Shown here one piece after another: positions 18,396 to 27,824 of a DNA stretch of 40,846 bases (position 1 is the stretch's first letter; the number at the start of each line of letters is the position of its first letter). The notes under the pieces were generated by a model. The model searched no databases and was not told the DNA's origin. It saw nothing but the letters and a program-made list of their open reading frames with translations. A program made the translations under genes and the position numbers. This stretch comes from Grimontia indica (GTDB taxonomy: Bacteria; Pseudomonadota; Gammaproteobacteria; Enterobacterales; Vibrionaceae), in the NCBI RefSeq assembly GCF_000333895.2, contig NZ_ANFM02000060.1, positions 1 to 40,846 on the forward strand, written 5' to 3'.

Positions 18396-19513
18396 GCTTG
18401 TTTGCATCAACTGGTCAGAAGAAGACTGTGTTTGAGCGGTTGCACATAGACTTGCCTCTTTTGCTCGGTATTCTGGCTCTGATGGGCTTTGGCCTGATGG
18501 TGATGTGGAGTGCCAGTGGCCAAAGCGTTGCCATGATGGAACGTCAGGTCTTCCGGATTTTTCTTTCGCTGGGCGTGATGTTTGTGCTCGCCCAAATTTC
18601 TCCCCGGCATTACGAGTTCTGGGCTCCCTATCTATATGTGACGGGAATTCTGATGCTGATCGCCGTGCTTTTGTTTGGTGAAACTGCCAAGGGCGCACAG
18701 CGCTGGCTGGATTTAGGCGTTGTCACTTTCCAGCCATCAGAATTGATTAAGCTTGCCGTACCATTGATGGTGGCCCGCTTTATCGGTAAAGAACCTCTAC
18801 CCCCGCGTTTTCAAACCCTGATTATTGGTTTGGTGATGGTGTTTGTACCCACCATTCTCATCGCCAAACAGCCTGATTTAGGAACCTCAATCTTGATTGC
18901 GGCATCAGGTATTTTTGTTTTGTTTCTATCCGGTATCAGTTGGCGAATCATCTTAGGCGCCGGTACTTTGGTGGCTGCGTTCATCCCAGTACTTTGGTTC
19001 TTCCTGATGCGCGAATACCAACGTGTCCGCGTTCGCACCCTGTTTGATCCAGAATCCGACCCATTAGGCGCGGGTTACCACATCATCCAATCAAAAATTG
19101 CCATTGGTTCCGGGGGAATTGGCGGTAAAGGGTGGCTTCAAGGCACACAATCTCAATTGGAGTTCCTGCCAGAGCGCCATACCGACTTTATCTTCGCCGT
19201 TATTGCTGAAGAGTGGGGAATGATTGGTGTCGCATGCTTGCTGGCGCTTTACCTTTTCATCATCGGCCGTGGCCTGTTAATTGCGAGCCGCGCACAAACG
19301 GCGTTTGGTCGTATGATGGCGGGCAGTATCGTGCTCAGCTTCTTTGTATATGTTTTCGTTAACATCGGCATGGTTAGCGGGATCTTACCCGTTGTTGGTG
19401 TTCCCCTGCCCCTTGTCAGCTATGGCGGTACCTCCATGGTGACTTTGATGGCAGGTTTCGGCATCTTAATGTCTATCCACACACACAGAAAAATGCTTTC
19501 TAAGGCTCTGTAA
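18392..19513 (+). CDS. rodA: RodA peptidoglycan glycosyltransferase (SEDS)
   Basis: The SEDS-family polymerase that builds glycan strands from lipid II in complex with PBP2. About ten membrane segments are visible in 373 residues. The conserved periplasmic-loop sequence [18 protein letters not shown] carries the essential Asp. [10 protein letters not shown] and the closing [10 protein letters not shown] are family hallmarks. The four-base overlap with mrdA implies coupled translation and balanced amounts. RlpA follows with a one-base overlap. Confidence 0.96.
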   Translation: MSLFASTGQKKTVFERLHIDLPLLLGILALMGFGLMVMWSASGQSVAMMERQVFRIFLSLGVMFVLAQISPRHYEFWAPYLYVTGILMLIAVLLFGETAKGAQRWLDLGVVTFQPSELIKLAVPLMVARFIGKEPLPPRFQTLIIGLVMVFVPTILIAKQPDLGTSILIAASGIFVLFLSGISWRIILGAGTLVAAFIPVLWFFLMREYQRVRVRTLFDPESDPLGAGYHIIQSKIAIGSGGIGGKGWLQGTQSQLEFLPERHTDFIFAVIAEEWGMIGVACLLALYLFIIGRGLLIASRAQTAFGRMMAGSIVLSFFVYVFVNIGMVSGILPVVGVPLPLVSYGGTSMVTLMAGFGILMSIHTHRKMLSKAL

Positions 19514-20328
19514 TGAAAAAAATATTAGTGATGACTGCTCTCATTCTTTCCGGCTGTGCCACACAAAGTGATGACCGCTACAGCCTGGAACATGACAAAG
19601 CACCGGAAGCCATTCCTACGCTGGATCATGTCGAAGATGCACAGCCACGATACGAGCCTTACAGCCGGGCAGGAAACAAAAACTATACCGTTCTTGGTGA
19701 GAGTTATGAGGTCATGCAGGACCCGGAAAGTTATGTCGGTGAAGGCATTGCATCCTGGTATGGCAAGAAATTTCACGGCCACAAAACCTCCAATGGCGAG
19801 ATTTATGACATGTTCTCCATGTCAGCAGCCCACAAAACATTACCTCTGCCTAGCTACGTAGAAGTAGAAAATACCGCTAACGGCAAAAAAGCCATTGTCC
19901 GCGTCAATGACCGTGGTCCTTTCCATGAAGGCCGCATTATCGACCTGAGCTATGCCGCAGCGTCAAAGTTGGACATTCTGAAAACCGGAACTGCCCCGGT
20001 AAAAGTGACGCTACTCAAGGTTGATAAACCTGAGGATAATAATGAGTGGCAAGGTGCCCGCTTAAACCGCTATTTTGTACAACTGGTCGCGATATCCAGT
20101 CAGGACAAAGCGAAGCAGGCTGCTGACACTTTCCAAAAGCAGTTTGAACTGCCAACAGATATCAACCAGTCCGGCAGTGTTTATCGCGTGCGTTTAGGGC
20201 CGTTCTATGACTACGACCAAACTCAAAAAGCCGCATTGCTTGCCAGAGAACAGCAAATAAATGAGGCATTCGTCGTTGTTGAGCCAATTGCTGATGAACC
20301 GGGCAAGAATTCGGGTGTCAGTAATTAA
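19513..20328 (+). CDS. rlpA: RlpA septal/rare lipoprotein (DPBB and SPOR domains)
   Basis: An outer-membrane lipoprotein; in Pseudomonas and Vibrio, RlpA is a lytic transglycosylase for glycan strands lacking stem peptides. The lipobox is LSGC with C15 as the lipidated Cys. A double-psi beta-barrel domain (GIASWYGKKFHG, TSNGE, NDRGPFHEGRIIDLS) spans about residues 77-165. A C-terminal SPOR domain (RYFVQLVAISS, YRVRLGPF) would bind denuded peptidoglycan at septa. The ATG overlaps the rodA stop as TAATG. The length is 271 residues. Confidence 0.94.
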   Translation: MKKILVMTALILSGCATQSDDRYSLEHDKAPEAIPTLDHVEDAQPRYEPYSRAGNKNYTVLGESYEVMQDPESYVGEGIASWYGKKFHGHKTSNGEIYDMFSMSAAHKTLPLPSYVEVENTANGKKAIVRVNDRGPFHEGRIIDLSYAAASKLDILKTGTAPVKVTLLKVDKPEDNNEWQGARLNRYFVQLVAISSQDKAKQAADTFQKQFELPTDINQSGSVYRVRLGPFYDYDQTQKAALLAREQQINEAFVVVEPIADEPGKNSGVSN

Positions 20329-20375
20329 GGCTGTTGGCCTGAAAGTTTCAATTTAGTAAGTTGTTGTAACCCTGT

Positions 20376-20404
20376 CTGACACTGCACAGGCTATCTGTTA
20401 TAGT
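20376..20404 (+). promoter_or_regulatory. dacA promoter
   Basis: CTGACA at 20376-20381 and TATAGT at 20399-20404 are 17 bases apart, a strong sigma-70 match. The start would fall about 40 bases before the dacA ATG, so dacA is probably transcribed separately from rlpA. Confidence 0.8.
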
Positions 20405-20451
20405 GTCGACAGTTTTTTGACTGAAGAAATACCAAGTAAGTACCTAAATCT

Positions 20452-21624
20452 ATGAAAAAATCACCCTCATTGTTGCGCTCTTTAGTCTTATCGACTGCTG
20501 TCTTTTCTTCTGCTGCAGCCGTTGCAGCCCCAACCGTCGTCCCGGATGCGCCTCAAATCGCGGCAAAAGGGTACGTACTGATGGATTACAACTCGGGTAA
20601 GATCCTGGCGGAAAACAACGCCTACGAACGTCTTAACCCGGCCAGCCTGACCAAGATGATGACCAGCTATGTGATCGGTCAGGAAGTTGAACGTGGCAAC
20701 ATCAGCCTTGATGATGATGTCGTTATCAGCAAAAACGCCTGGGCGAAAAACTTCCCTGGCAGCTCGAAGATGTTCATCGAAGTCGGCACCACGGTAAAAG
20801 TGGAAGACCTGAATCGCGGCATCATCATCCAGTCTGGTAATGATGCTTGTGTGGCAATGGCTGAGCACATTGCAGGTTCTGAAGACTCGTTTGTCGACCT
20901 GATGAATGGCTGGGCGAAAACCCTGGGTATGAATGACACCAAGTTTTCGAACTCCCATGGCCTAGATGATGATGACCTCTACACCACGCCTTATGACATG
21001 GCGCTGTTGGGTCAGGCATTGATCCGAGACGTGCCGGACGAGTACCGCATTTACAACGAGAAGTCTTACACCTATAACGGCATTACCCAGTACAACCGTA
21101 ACGGCCTGCTATGGGACAAGAGCATGAACGTGGACGGCATCAAAACCGGCCACACTGACAAAGCAGGCTACAGCCTGGTCAGTTCAGCAACCGAAGGTGA
21201 CATGCGTCTGGTTGCGGTTGTCATGGGCACCAACAGTGCAAACGCACGTAAGGCTGAAAGCAAGAAACTGCTGAACTACGGCTTCCGTTTCTTCGAAACC
21301 GTCGCACCACACAAAGCGAACGAAACTTTCGTGACTGAGAAAGTGTGGATGGGTGATACCGACCAAGTTGCACTGGGCGTTTCTGAAGATACCTACGTCA
21401 CCCTGCCACGCGGTAAGGCAAAAGACTTGGAAGCAAGCTTTGTACTTGAGAAAACACTGGAAGCACCAATCGCGAAAGGCGATGTTGTTGGTAAGCTTTA
21501 CTACCAAGTTGACGGTGAAGACATCGCGGAATACCCATTGGTAGCATTGAACGATGTACAGGAAGGTGGCTTGTTCAGCCGTCTGATGGACTACATCATC
21601 ATGTTCTTCAAGAACTTGTTCTAA
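20452..21624 (+). CDS. dacA: D-alanyl-D-alanine carboxypeptidase (PBP5 type)
   Basis: Removes the terminal D-Ala of peptidoglycan stem peptides in the periplasm. A signal peptide ends at about AAAVAA. The active-site motifs are S65-L-T-K68, S128-G-N130 and K231-T-G233. A beta-rich C-terminal domain follows, and the final residues (SRLMDYIIMFFKNLF) look like the amphipathic helix that holds PBP5 to the membrane surface. The length is 390 residues. It has its own promoter and terminator. Confidence 0.96.
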   Translation: MKKSPSLLRSLVLSTAVFSSAAAVAAPTVVPDAPQIAAKGYVLMDYNSGKILAENNAYERLNPASLTKMMTSYVIGQEVERGNISLDDDVVISKNAWAKNFPGSSKMFIEVGTTVKVEDLNRGIIIQSGNDACVAMAEHIAGSEDSFVDLMNGWAKTLGMNDTKFSNSHGLDDDDLYTTPYDMALLGQALIRDVPDEYRIYNEKSYTYNGITQYNRNGLLWDKSMNVDGIKTGHTDKAGYSLVSSATEGDMRLVAVVMGTNSANARKAESKKLLNYGFRFFETVAPHKANETFVTEKVWMGDTDQVALGVSEDTYVTLPRGKAKDLEASFVLEKTLEAPIAKGDVVGKLYYQVDGEDIAEYPLVALNDVQEGGLFSRLMDYIIMFFKNLF

Positions 21625-21643
21625 GATTAAAGCTACAACTTTC

Positions 21644-21669
21644 AAGGGCAGCCAATGGCTGCCCTTTTT
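21644..21669 (+). terminator. terminator after dacA
   Basis: AAGGGCAGCC and GGCTGCCCTT form a perfect ten-base-pair stem around AAT, followed by a T run. Confidence 0.92.
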
Positions 21670-21834
21670 ATTTCTCATCCCCACCCCAATATAAGGCAGG
21701 AATCAAAGAAAAAGTCACCAACTTGTTTTCTCAACACAGGACGATTACTATTCGTTCCCAACAAATTGCGTGATCATCTGCACATATATTTTGGGTCAAC
21801 AGAGAAAGATCTGTGACCAATTCTGGAGTTATAA

Positions 21835-22104
21835 ATGCAAGAGCAACCAAAACTAAAAGACCTGCTGGAATTCCCGTGTAAGTTCACTTACAAGGTCATG
21901 GGATACGCGAAGCCAGAGCTGACAGATCTGGTTTTGGAAGTGATCCAGCGCCACGCACCGGGCGATTACAGCCCAAGCGTTAAGCCAAGCGGCAAAGGCA
22001 CTTACAACGCAGTTTCAGTCACCATTACGGCCACCTCTATTGAACAAGTTGAAACGCTGTACAAAGAACTGGGTGACATTGAAATCGTGCGTATGGTTCT
22101 GTAA
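21835..22104 (+). CDS. ybeD: YbeD-family protein (DUF493)
   Basis: A small protein of 89 residues with an ACT-like alpha/beta fold, known from E. coli YbeD; its function is unresolved, though it always sits by lipB. Conserved blocks are [38 protein letters not shown] and the ending IVRMVL. The ribosome site GGAG is six bases before the ATG. The 165 bases upstream follow the dacA terminator, and I saw no convincing promoter there. Confidence 0.93.
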   Translation: MQEQPKLKDLLEFPCKFTYKVMGYAKPELTDLVLEVIQRHAPGDYSPSVKPSGKGTYNAVSVTITATSIEQVETLYKELGDIEIVRMVL

Positions 22105-22149
22105 TCCTCTATCAGACTAAAGAACCACAATACCCATACGATTAGGCGG

Positions 22150-22178
22150 CTGTTATTTCAGCCGTCTGTCATTATAAT
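22150..22178 (+). promoter_or_regulatory. candidate lipB promoter
   Basis: A perfect TATAAT at 22173-22178 lies 17 bases after a weak -35 (CTGTTA at 22150-22155). A start near 22185 would fall downstream of the GTG at 22182, supporting the later TTG as the lipB start. Confidence 0.55.
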
Positions 22179-22229
22179 GTCGTGACTGAGACAGCTATCC
22201 CCATCATATTCAATTCTGGCAGGTGTACA

Positions 22230-22883
22230 TTGCAGCAGAACCGCCTCATTATCAGACAACTCGGATTGCGTCCTTACGAGCCAACGTGGAAAGACATGCA
22301 TGCTTTCACTGACGAGCGTAATGCCGATACAACTGACGAAATCTGGCTGGTAGAGCACGAACCTGTGTTTACCCAAGGGCAGGCGGGAAAAGCTGAACAC
22401 TTGTTAGCAACGGGGGATATCCCGGTAGTACAGAGTGATCGTGGTGGTCAGGTGACTTATCATGGCCCGGGCCAGCAGGTGGCTTACTTCCTGATCGATC
22501 TGAAACGCAAAAAGCTGGGTGTGCGAGAGCTGGTCACGTCGATTGAGAACATTGTGATCGATACCCTCGCCCATTACGGTATTGAATCCCGTGCGCGTCC
22601 TGATGCGCCGGGCGTGTATGTGGGTAACGACAAAATTTGCTCGCTGGGTCTTCGTATCCGTCGAGGCTGCTCTTTCCATGGGCTGGCGCTTAACGTCAAT
22701 ATGGACTTGTCACCCTTCCTTCGTATCAACCCTTGCGGTTATGAAGGCATGGCAATGACACAAACCGTCGATTTAGGGGGCCCGGCTTCACTGACCGAGC
22801 TATACCCTGTGTTAGTAGAGAAACTGACTTCGCATCTGGGCTATGATCAGGTCGAGTCCCTAACAGAAAGCAATCAACTATGA
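22230..22883 (+). CDS. lipB: octanoyl-ACP:protein N-octanoyltransferase
   Basis: Transfers octanoate from acyl carrier protein to lipoyl domains, the first step of lipoate synthesis. I place the start at TTG 22230. AGGTG lies just upstream, and the N-terminus then aligns with E. coli residue for residue, putting the acyl-thioester cysteine at C169 (INPCGY) and the catalytic lysine at K135 (NDKICSLG), the E. coli numbers. A GTG at 22182 would add 16 residues but has no ribosome site and overlaps a likely promoter. Other hallmarks are [11 protein letters not shown] and [14 protein letters not shown]. The length is 217 residues. It overlaps lipA by ATGA. Confidence 0.94.
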   Translation: MQQNRLIIRQLGLRPYEPTWKDMHAFTDERNADTTDEIWLVEHEPVFTQGQAGKAEHLLATGDIPVVQSDRGGQVTYHGPGQQVAYFLIDLKRKKLGVRELVTSIENIVIDTLAHYGIESRARPDAPGVYVGNDKICSLGLRIRRGCSFHGLALNVNMDLSPFLRINPCGYEGMAMTQTVDLGGPASLTELYPVLVEKLTSHLGYDQVESLTESNQL

Positions 22884-23845
22884 GCAAACCGATCCAGATG
22901 GAACGCGGTGTTAAGTACCGCGACGCAGACAAAATGGCGCTCATCCCGGTCAAGAACATGCCGACCGAACAAAAAGAGATGCTGCGCAAACCTGAGTGGA
23001 TGAAGATCAAGCTGCCTGCGGACAGCAAGCGTATCCAAGACATTAAGTCTGCGCTTCGCAAAAACAATCTGCATTCGGTATGCGAAGAAGCGTCCTGCCC
23101 TAATCTGGCGGAATGTTTCAACCACGGCACCGCAACCTTCATGATTCTGGGTGCCATTTGTACCCGTCGCTGTCCGTTCTGCGATGTGGCACACGGCCGT
23201 CCAAACCAGCCTGATGAAAATGAGCCAGCGAAACTGGCAAAAACCATCAGCGACATGAAGCTGAAATACGTGGTTGTGACTTCAGTAGACCGTGATGATC
23301 TTCGTGACGGTGGTGCGAAACACTTTGCTGACTGTACCCGCGAAATCCGTGCCCTGAACCCAGAAATCCGCATCGAAACACTGGTGCCTGATTTCCGTGG
23401 CCGTATGGACACCGCGCTTGAGCTTCTGAAAGACAACCCACCAGATGTGTTCAACCACAATCTGGAAACCGCACCACGCCTTTACCGTAAAGCGCGTCCG
23501 GGTGCGAACTACAAATGGTCTCTGGAACTGCTGAAGAAATTCGGCGAGATGCATCCAAACGTCCCAACCAAATCCGGTCTGATGATGGGTCTGGGCGAGA
23601 CCAAAGAAGAGATCATCGAAGTGCTGAAAGATCTGCGTGCACACGGTGTGACCATGCTGACACTGGGCCAATACTTGGCACCAAGTCGTCACCACCTGCC
23701 GGTAGAGCGTTACGTGCCGCCAGAAGAGTTTGATGAGCTGAAAGAGATTGCACTGGGGCTGGGCTTTACTCACGCAGCTTGTGGTCCGTTCGTTCGCTCT
23801 TCTTACCACGCAGACCTGCAAGCGCAGGGCGTAGAAATCAAGTAA
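22880..23845 (+). CDS. lipA: lipoyl synthase
   Basis: A radical SAM enzyme that inserts two sulphurs into protein-bound octanoate. The auxiliary cluster, which is sacrificed as the sulphur source, uses C68, C73 and C79 ([12 protein letters not shown]). The radical SAM cluster uses C94, C98 and C101 (CTRRCPFC). The conserved Ser that completes the auxiliary cluster is in VRSSYHA near the C-terminus. The length is 321 residues. The four-base overlap with lipB couples the two steps. Confidence 0.97.
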   Translation: MSKPIQMERGVKYRDADKMALIPVKNMPTEQKEMLRKPEWMKIKLPADSKRIQDIKSALRKNNLHSVCEEASCPNLAECFNHGTATFMILGAICTRRCPFCDVAHGRPNQPDENEPAKLAKTISDMKLKYVVVTSVDRDDLRDGGAKHFADCTREIRALNPEIRIETLVPDFRGRMDTALELLKDNPPDVFNHNLETAPRLYRKARPGANYKWSLELLKKFGEMHPNVPTKSGLMMGLGETKEEIIEVLKDLRAHGVTMLTLGQYLAPSRHHLPVERYVPPEEFDELKEIALGLGFTHAACGPFVRSSYHADLQAQGVEIK

Positions 23846-23868
23846 GCGCTGACGCAAATCTGAACACG

Positions 23869-23896
23869 AAAACGCCGAGCATTGCTCGGCGTTTTT
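23869..23896 (+). terminator. terminator after lipA
   Basis: AAAACGCCGAGC and GCTCGGCGTTTT form a perfect 12-base-pair stem around ATT, followed by T residues. Confidence 0.95.
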
Positions 23897-24127
23897 TGTT
23901 TTTGGTCGTTTAGGCCTTTCTATGTGCATATGAGAAAAAATGTTGTGCTGCTTAGCAGTATTCACCTTTGGAGGAAAGAATAGCCATTTTCGCTAACCCT
24001 AATCACTACGGGCTTGAATATACATATGATAAACACACATCTAGCTATTCAACCCATTGATTAAAAAGCATATAGTATGCATTGGTTAGTTTTTAATTTT
24101 ATGGGTTTAAATTTGTTAGCTGATGCC

Positions 24128-25075
24128 ATGACCTCAATAAAAGCATATCTCTATGAGCGTGCAGTTAGCCCTCTATTGGGAAGTCTTATTGTTTCTTGGG
24201 CCGCGTGGAACTATAAGTTTCTCCTGTTATGGATATCTGGAATGACATTTCCTGAGAAGCTCCGCTACGTGCATGTTTTGTATAGCAGCAACTATGAGAT
24301 TTACTGGCAAGGGATCTTACTCCCGTTTATTACCTCAATGGCTTACCTATTCGTATTTACTTATCCTGCTGAATGGGTTTATCGCTTTAGCCTAGGTAGG
24401 CAGAAGGTTCTAAACGATTTAAAAAATGAAAAGCAAGAAAACGAACTTCTTACGTTGGAGCAATCTAAAGCTATCCGCAATCAACTTGCAGAAACAGAAA
24501 AGCATTTTGAAGAACAAATAGAGCGGAAAGATAGGGCTGTTGAAGCTAGAGATAGGCAAATAAAAGAACTCCAAGAGTTAATTAATGAGAAGCGAGGGGG
24601 AGAAACTAATTCGAAAGAACCCCAACAAGAGCTTCTTGATACGATAAAGAACCTACAGAAGAAAGTAGAAGAATTAGAAAACGATAACAGCACTTTTAGA
24701 GTTAATACTGGGCATAATACTGCTGAGTCCAGCGATATCAGTGAAGACTTTAATGAAAGCCAACGAAGCGCGGTGACAATTACACAACAAAAGCCTGACG
24801 AAATCGATAATGATGAAGATATACACAACAATGTCAGTTTCTACTTCAATACCGATGAGCATACACAGAAAAGATACAAAAGAATCTTAGAAGGTTTGTT
24901 CTTAGGAGATAAACATCAGAGGGATTTTGGATTACGCCCTGACTTATTTGATTCTACGATGGTTCAACTGGTTCTTAACAAATTGGTTCAAAAGATACCG
25001 GAAACTGACAAATATCAACTTACCATTAATGGTAAAAGCTTCTATGAAAATCTAAATCAGAGGCAGGTAAGGTAA
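24128..25075 (+). CDS. membrane-anchored coiled-coil protein of unknown function
   Basis: Not assigned to a function. The N-terminus (MTSIKAYLYERAVSPLLGSL, then IVSWAAWNYKF) resembles a group of uncharacterised Gram-negative membrane proteins I recall with the same YLYER...SPLLGS...SW..WNYKF pattern, so I start at ATG 24128 (315 residues). ATG 24077 would add 17 residues. Two membrane segments lie near residues 14-35 and 68-90. A long charged coiled coil (about 105-205) and an acidic linker follow, then a small C-terminal domain (KRYKRILEGLFLGDKHQRDFG, and QLTINGKSFYENL) that could be a winged helix. It is visibly richer in A and T than its neighbours and sits alone between lipA and yjjI, which suggests acquisition. 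Confidence 0.8.
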   Translation: MTSIKAYLYERAVSPLLGSLIVSWAAWNYKFLLLWISGMTFPEKLRYVHVLYSSNYEIYWQGILLPFITSMAYLFVFTYPAEWVYRFSLGRQKVLNDLKNEKQENELLTLEQSKAIRNQLAETEKHFEEQIERKDRAVEARDRQIKELQELINEKRGGETNSKEPQQELLDTIKNLQKKVEELENDNSTFRVNTGHNTAESSDISEDFNESQRSAVTITQQKPDEIDNDEDIHNNVSFYFNTDEHTQKRYKRILEGLFLGDKHQRDFGLRPDLFDSTMVQLVLNKLVQKIPETDKYQLTINGKSFYENLNQRQVR

Positions 25076-25200
25076 CAACGAGCAACAAACTTAATGTTCC
25101 CCTTATTTTTGTCTATCGCAGCCCCATCTAGGCTAATCACTAAAAAGGGGAGTTTTTAGTTACACTACGCAACCTCGACGACAGCGTGCTTTCTAACTCT

Positions 25201-25211
25201 CCCCCCCCCCC
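25201..25211 (+). repeat. homopolymeric C11 tract
   Basis: Eleven consecutive C residues inside a longer pyrimidine run (CTCT before, TTCTCC after), in the 275-base gap between the membrane gene and yjjI. It is 140 bases before the yjjI start. The rest of the gap holds an A-T-only hairpin (CTAAAAA, GGGGAG, TTTTTAG) and a possible -10 TAGAAT at 25317-25322. Tracts of this length are prone to slippage and to sequencing error. Confidence 0.9.
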
Positions 25212-25350
25212 TTCTCCTTCAAGTCTTTTAAACGCCTATTTCGCACACAACACGGATTTCCATTTTGGAAAAATAGGCTTCTTGATTGTTCAATAGTGGC
25301 AAACCGGATTCAAGCTTAGAATAAACCCAAATTAAAGTAGGGTCTTTTCC

Positions 25351-26892
25351 ATGAGCAAGCATCTGACAGAACTTCAAGAACGTTTCTACCAAATCATCAA
25401 CAACCCAACCCTGTCACCAAAGCAGAAAAACCAATGGCTGGCGTTGGAAGCAGAAGCAAGCCTGCCTTACATGGATATCTCTGACGATATCGAGCAGGCG
25501 ATGAAAGACGGCGTTATCTGTGACATGTTTGAAGGTCACGCACCATTCAAGCCACGCTACGTGCTGCCAGACTACGCAAAGTTCCTGTCTCAGGGCTCTG
25601 AGTACCTAGAGCTGTCTCCAGCAGAGAACCTTGATGATGCGCTGAACATGCTGAACATCATCTACCACCACGTACCATCAGTAACCAACATTCCTGTATA
25701 TGTGGGTCAACTGGATGACGTACTGATGCCTTACGTGGGCGATCTGTCAGACGAAGAGATCTACCAAAAAATTAAGCGTTTCTGGATTATGCTGGACCGC
25801 ACCCTGCCAGACGCATTCATGCACGCAAACATTGGCCCAGCAGACAACATCATCTGTCGCACTATCCTGCGCGTGGATGCTGAGCTGAAGCAAATCGCAC
25901 CGAACTTGACGTTCATGTACGACCCAGCGGTAACGTCTGACGATCTGCTGCGTCAAGCGACCTCAAACATCGTTGAGTGCAGCAAGCCACACATCGCGAA
26001 CTACCCAATGCACGCTGCCGCTTACGGTGACAAGCGTTTCGGTATCGTAAGCTGCTACAACTCCCTGCCACTGGCTGGCGGTTCTAACACGCTGGTGCGT
26101 ATGAACCTGAAGCACGCGGCTGAGAAAGCGGAAAGTGCTGAAGACTTCCTGAGCGCTGTGCTGCCAACTTACAGCAAGCTGATGGTTGAACTGATGGACG
26201 TTCGTAGCAGCTTCCTGCACGAATCTTCAAACTACTTCAAACACTTCCTGGCAACAGAAGGTCTGATTGAAGAAGGTCGTTTCGCGCCTATGTTCGGTAT
26301 TTACGGTATGGCGGAAGCCGTCAACATCCTGATGGAAAAAGACGGTCAGTCACTGAAGTACGGTCACGACATTGCAGCCAACGAGCTGGGCCACGCGATC
26401 TCTGCAAAGCTGGCTGAGATTGTTGAAGCAAGCCCTGTGAAGTATGGCCTGAACGGTAAAGCGGTTCTGCACTCACAAGGTGGCATCAGTATCGATAAAG
26501 ACGTAACCCCAGGTGTTCGTATTCCCTATGGTACTGAACCAGACCCAGTGACTTACGTGCACGCAACCGCTGGTCACCACAAATACTACACCTCGGGTAT
26601 CAGTGACATTCTGACCATCGACGAGACCGTAAAATCTAACCCAGAAGCCATGTTCAACCTGTGTAAGGGTGCAATCAACATGGGCTACCGCGAGTTCACC
26701 GCGAACGTTGCGTCAAACGATCTGGTACGCGTAACGGGTTACATGATCAAACTGTCTGACATCGCGAAATACGACGATGAAGGCTCTCGTAAGAACACCA
26801 CGTGGCTGGGCGCAGAAGCGGCTTGCAACACAGGTATTCTTGACCGCGCACCACGTGTGGTGAGCTTCGAGACCACGCCTGTTTACAAGTAA
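25351..26892 (+). CDS. yjjI: YjjI-family glycyl radical enzyme
   Basis: An oxygen-sensitive glycyl radical enzyme of unknown substrate. The C-terminal radical motif is RVTGY with G463 as the radical site. A candidate catalytic cysteine is C235 in IVSCYNSLPL, by position. The length is 513 residues, close to E. coli YjjI (about 516, from memory), and the ending NTTWLGAEAACNTGIL matches that family. AGGG upstream serves the ATG. The activase gene yjjW follows after 31 bases. It should be useful only without oxygen, but I found no properly spaced FNR site. The codon choice looks like that of a well-expressed gene. The reaction is unknown. Confidence 0.93.
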   Translation: MSKHLTELQERFYQIINNPTLSPKQKNQWLALEAEASLPYMDISDDIEQAMKDGVICDMFEGHAPFKPRYVLPDYAKFLSQGSEYLELSPAENLDDALNMLNIIYHHVPSVTNIPVYVGQLDDVLMPYVGDLSDEEIYQKIKRFWIMLDRTLPDAFMHANIGPADNIICRTILRVDAELKQIAPNLTFMYDPAVTSDDLLRQATSNIVECSKPHIANYPMHAAAYGDKRFGIVSCYNSLPLAGGSNTLVRMNLKHAAEKAESAEDFLSAVLPTYSKLMVELMDVRSSFLHESSNYFKHFLATEGLIEEGRFAPMFGIYGMAEAVNILMEKDGQSLKYGHDIAANELGHAISAKLAEIVEASPVKYGLNGKAVLHSQGGISIDKDVTPGVRIPYGTEPDPVTYVHATAGHHKYYTSGISDILTIDETVKSNPEAMFNLCKGAINMGYREFTANVASNDLVRVTGYMIKLSDIAKYDDEGSRKNTTWLGAEAACNTGILDRAPRVVSFETTPVYK

Positions 26893-26923
26893 TCGCAGAT
26901 AGCGAACCCACCGGAGAATGTCA

Positions 26924-27799
26924 GTGAAACCGAGTAAGACAAATGCATTGGTCAGCCGTATCCTGACATTCTCTTGTGTCGATGGACCGGGCAACCGCCT
27001 GGTCATCTTTTTGCAGGGCTGCAATTTCGACTGCATTACCTGCCACAACCCGCATACCATCAATCACTGCACTGATTGCGGCGATTGTGTCGCGCCCTGC
27101 CCGGCTGAAGCCCTGTCATTCAGTGCTGAAGGCAAAGTAGTTTGGGATGCGGCAAAGTGTACCCACTGCGATCTTTGCATCGACGTGTGCCCTCATAAAT
27201 CCAATCCAAAAATTGTCAGCTACAGTTTGGACGACATGCTGACCTTGGTTCGCCAACACCACTTTTTCCTGAACGGCATTACCGTGTCAGGGGGGGAAGC
27301 CACGCTGCAACTGCCGTTCATTATTGAGCTGTTCAAAGCCGTAAAAGCCGATCCTGCTTTGTCACACCTGACATGCTTTATCGACAGCAACGGGTCATTG
27401 TCGCGTGCAGGTTGGGAGCGTGTTGCCCCTTACCTTGATGGCGCAATGATTGATTTAAAATCGTGGCAATCAGAGACGCACCGCTGGCTTATTGGCCGCG
27501 ATAAACACCGCGTCATTGATACTATCGACCTGTTGGCTGAAATGGGAAAACTGCACGAAGTGCGTTTGCTTCATATTCCGGGGAAAAGTGACTTGGATAC
27601 GGAAGTGGATGCTGTCGGCGTGTACCTCAACAAACTGCCGGAGTCGGTTCAAATTCGCCTCAATGCCTTTCAGCATCATGGCGTGATGGGTCAGGCATTA
27701 GAGTGGGAAAAATGCAGTGAAGCGGAAATGGATCGCTTCCACGATTTGCTCTTCGCCCGCATTCAGCGTCCGATGCTGAAACAGACCATTTATACCTAA
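26924..27799 (+). CDS. yjjW: YjjW glycyl radical enzyme activase
   Basis: A radical SAM protein expected to abstract hydrogen from the radical glycine of YjjI. The SAM cluster cysteines are C33, C37 and C40 (GCNFDCITC). Two ferredoxin-type 4Fe-4S motifs follow (CTDCGDCVAPCP and CTHCDLCIDVCP), as in glycerol-dehydratase-type activases. VSGGEATLQ is the SAM-binding GGE motif. I prefer GTG 26924, seven bases after GGAG. The in-frame ATG at 26918 is only one base from that site. Length is 291 residues. The stop is 25 bases from the convergent LysR gene. Confidence 0.92.
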   Translation: MKPSKTNALVSRILTFSCVDGPGNRLVIFLQGCNFDCITCHNPHTINHCTDCGDCVAPCPAEALSFSAEGKVVWDAAKCTHCDLCIDVCPHKSNPKIVSYSLDDMLTLVRQHHFFLNGITVSGGEATLQLPFIIELFKAVKADPALSHLTCFIDSNGSLSRAGWERVAPYLDGAMIDLKSWQSETHRWLIGRDKHRVIDTIDLLAEMGKLHEVRLLHIPGKSDLDTEVDAVGVYLNKLPESVQIRLNAFQHHGVMGQALEWEKCSEAEMDRFHDLLFARIQRPMLKQTIYT

Positions 27800-27824
27800 C
27801 TCACCATCATGTTTTCGCAGGCTT

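Noticed and set aside
25282-25293. FNR site upstream of yjjI (TTGATTGTTCAA)
   Set aside because: The arms TTGA and TCAA are four bases apart, not the six needed within TTGAT-N4-ATCAA. Only one half-site is good, although its centre would fall near -41 of a TAGAAT -10.
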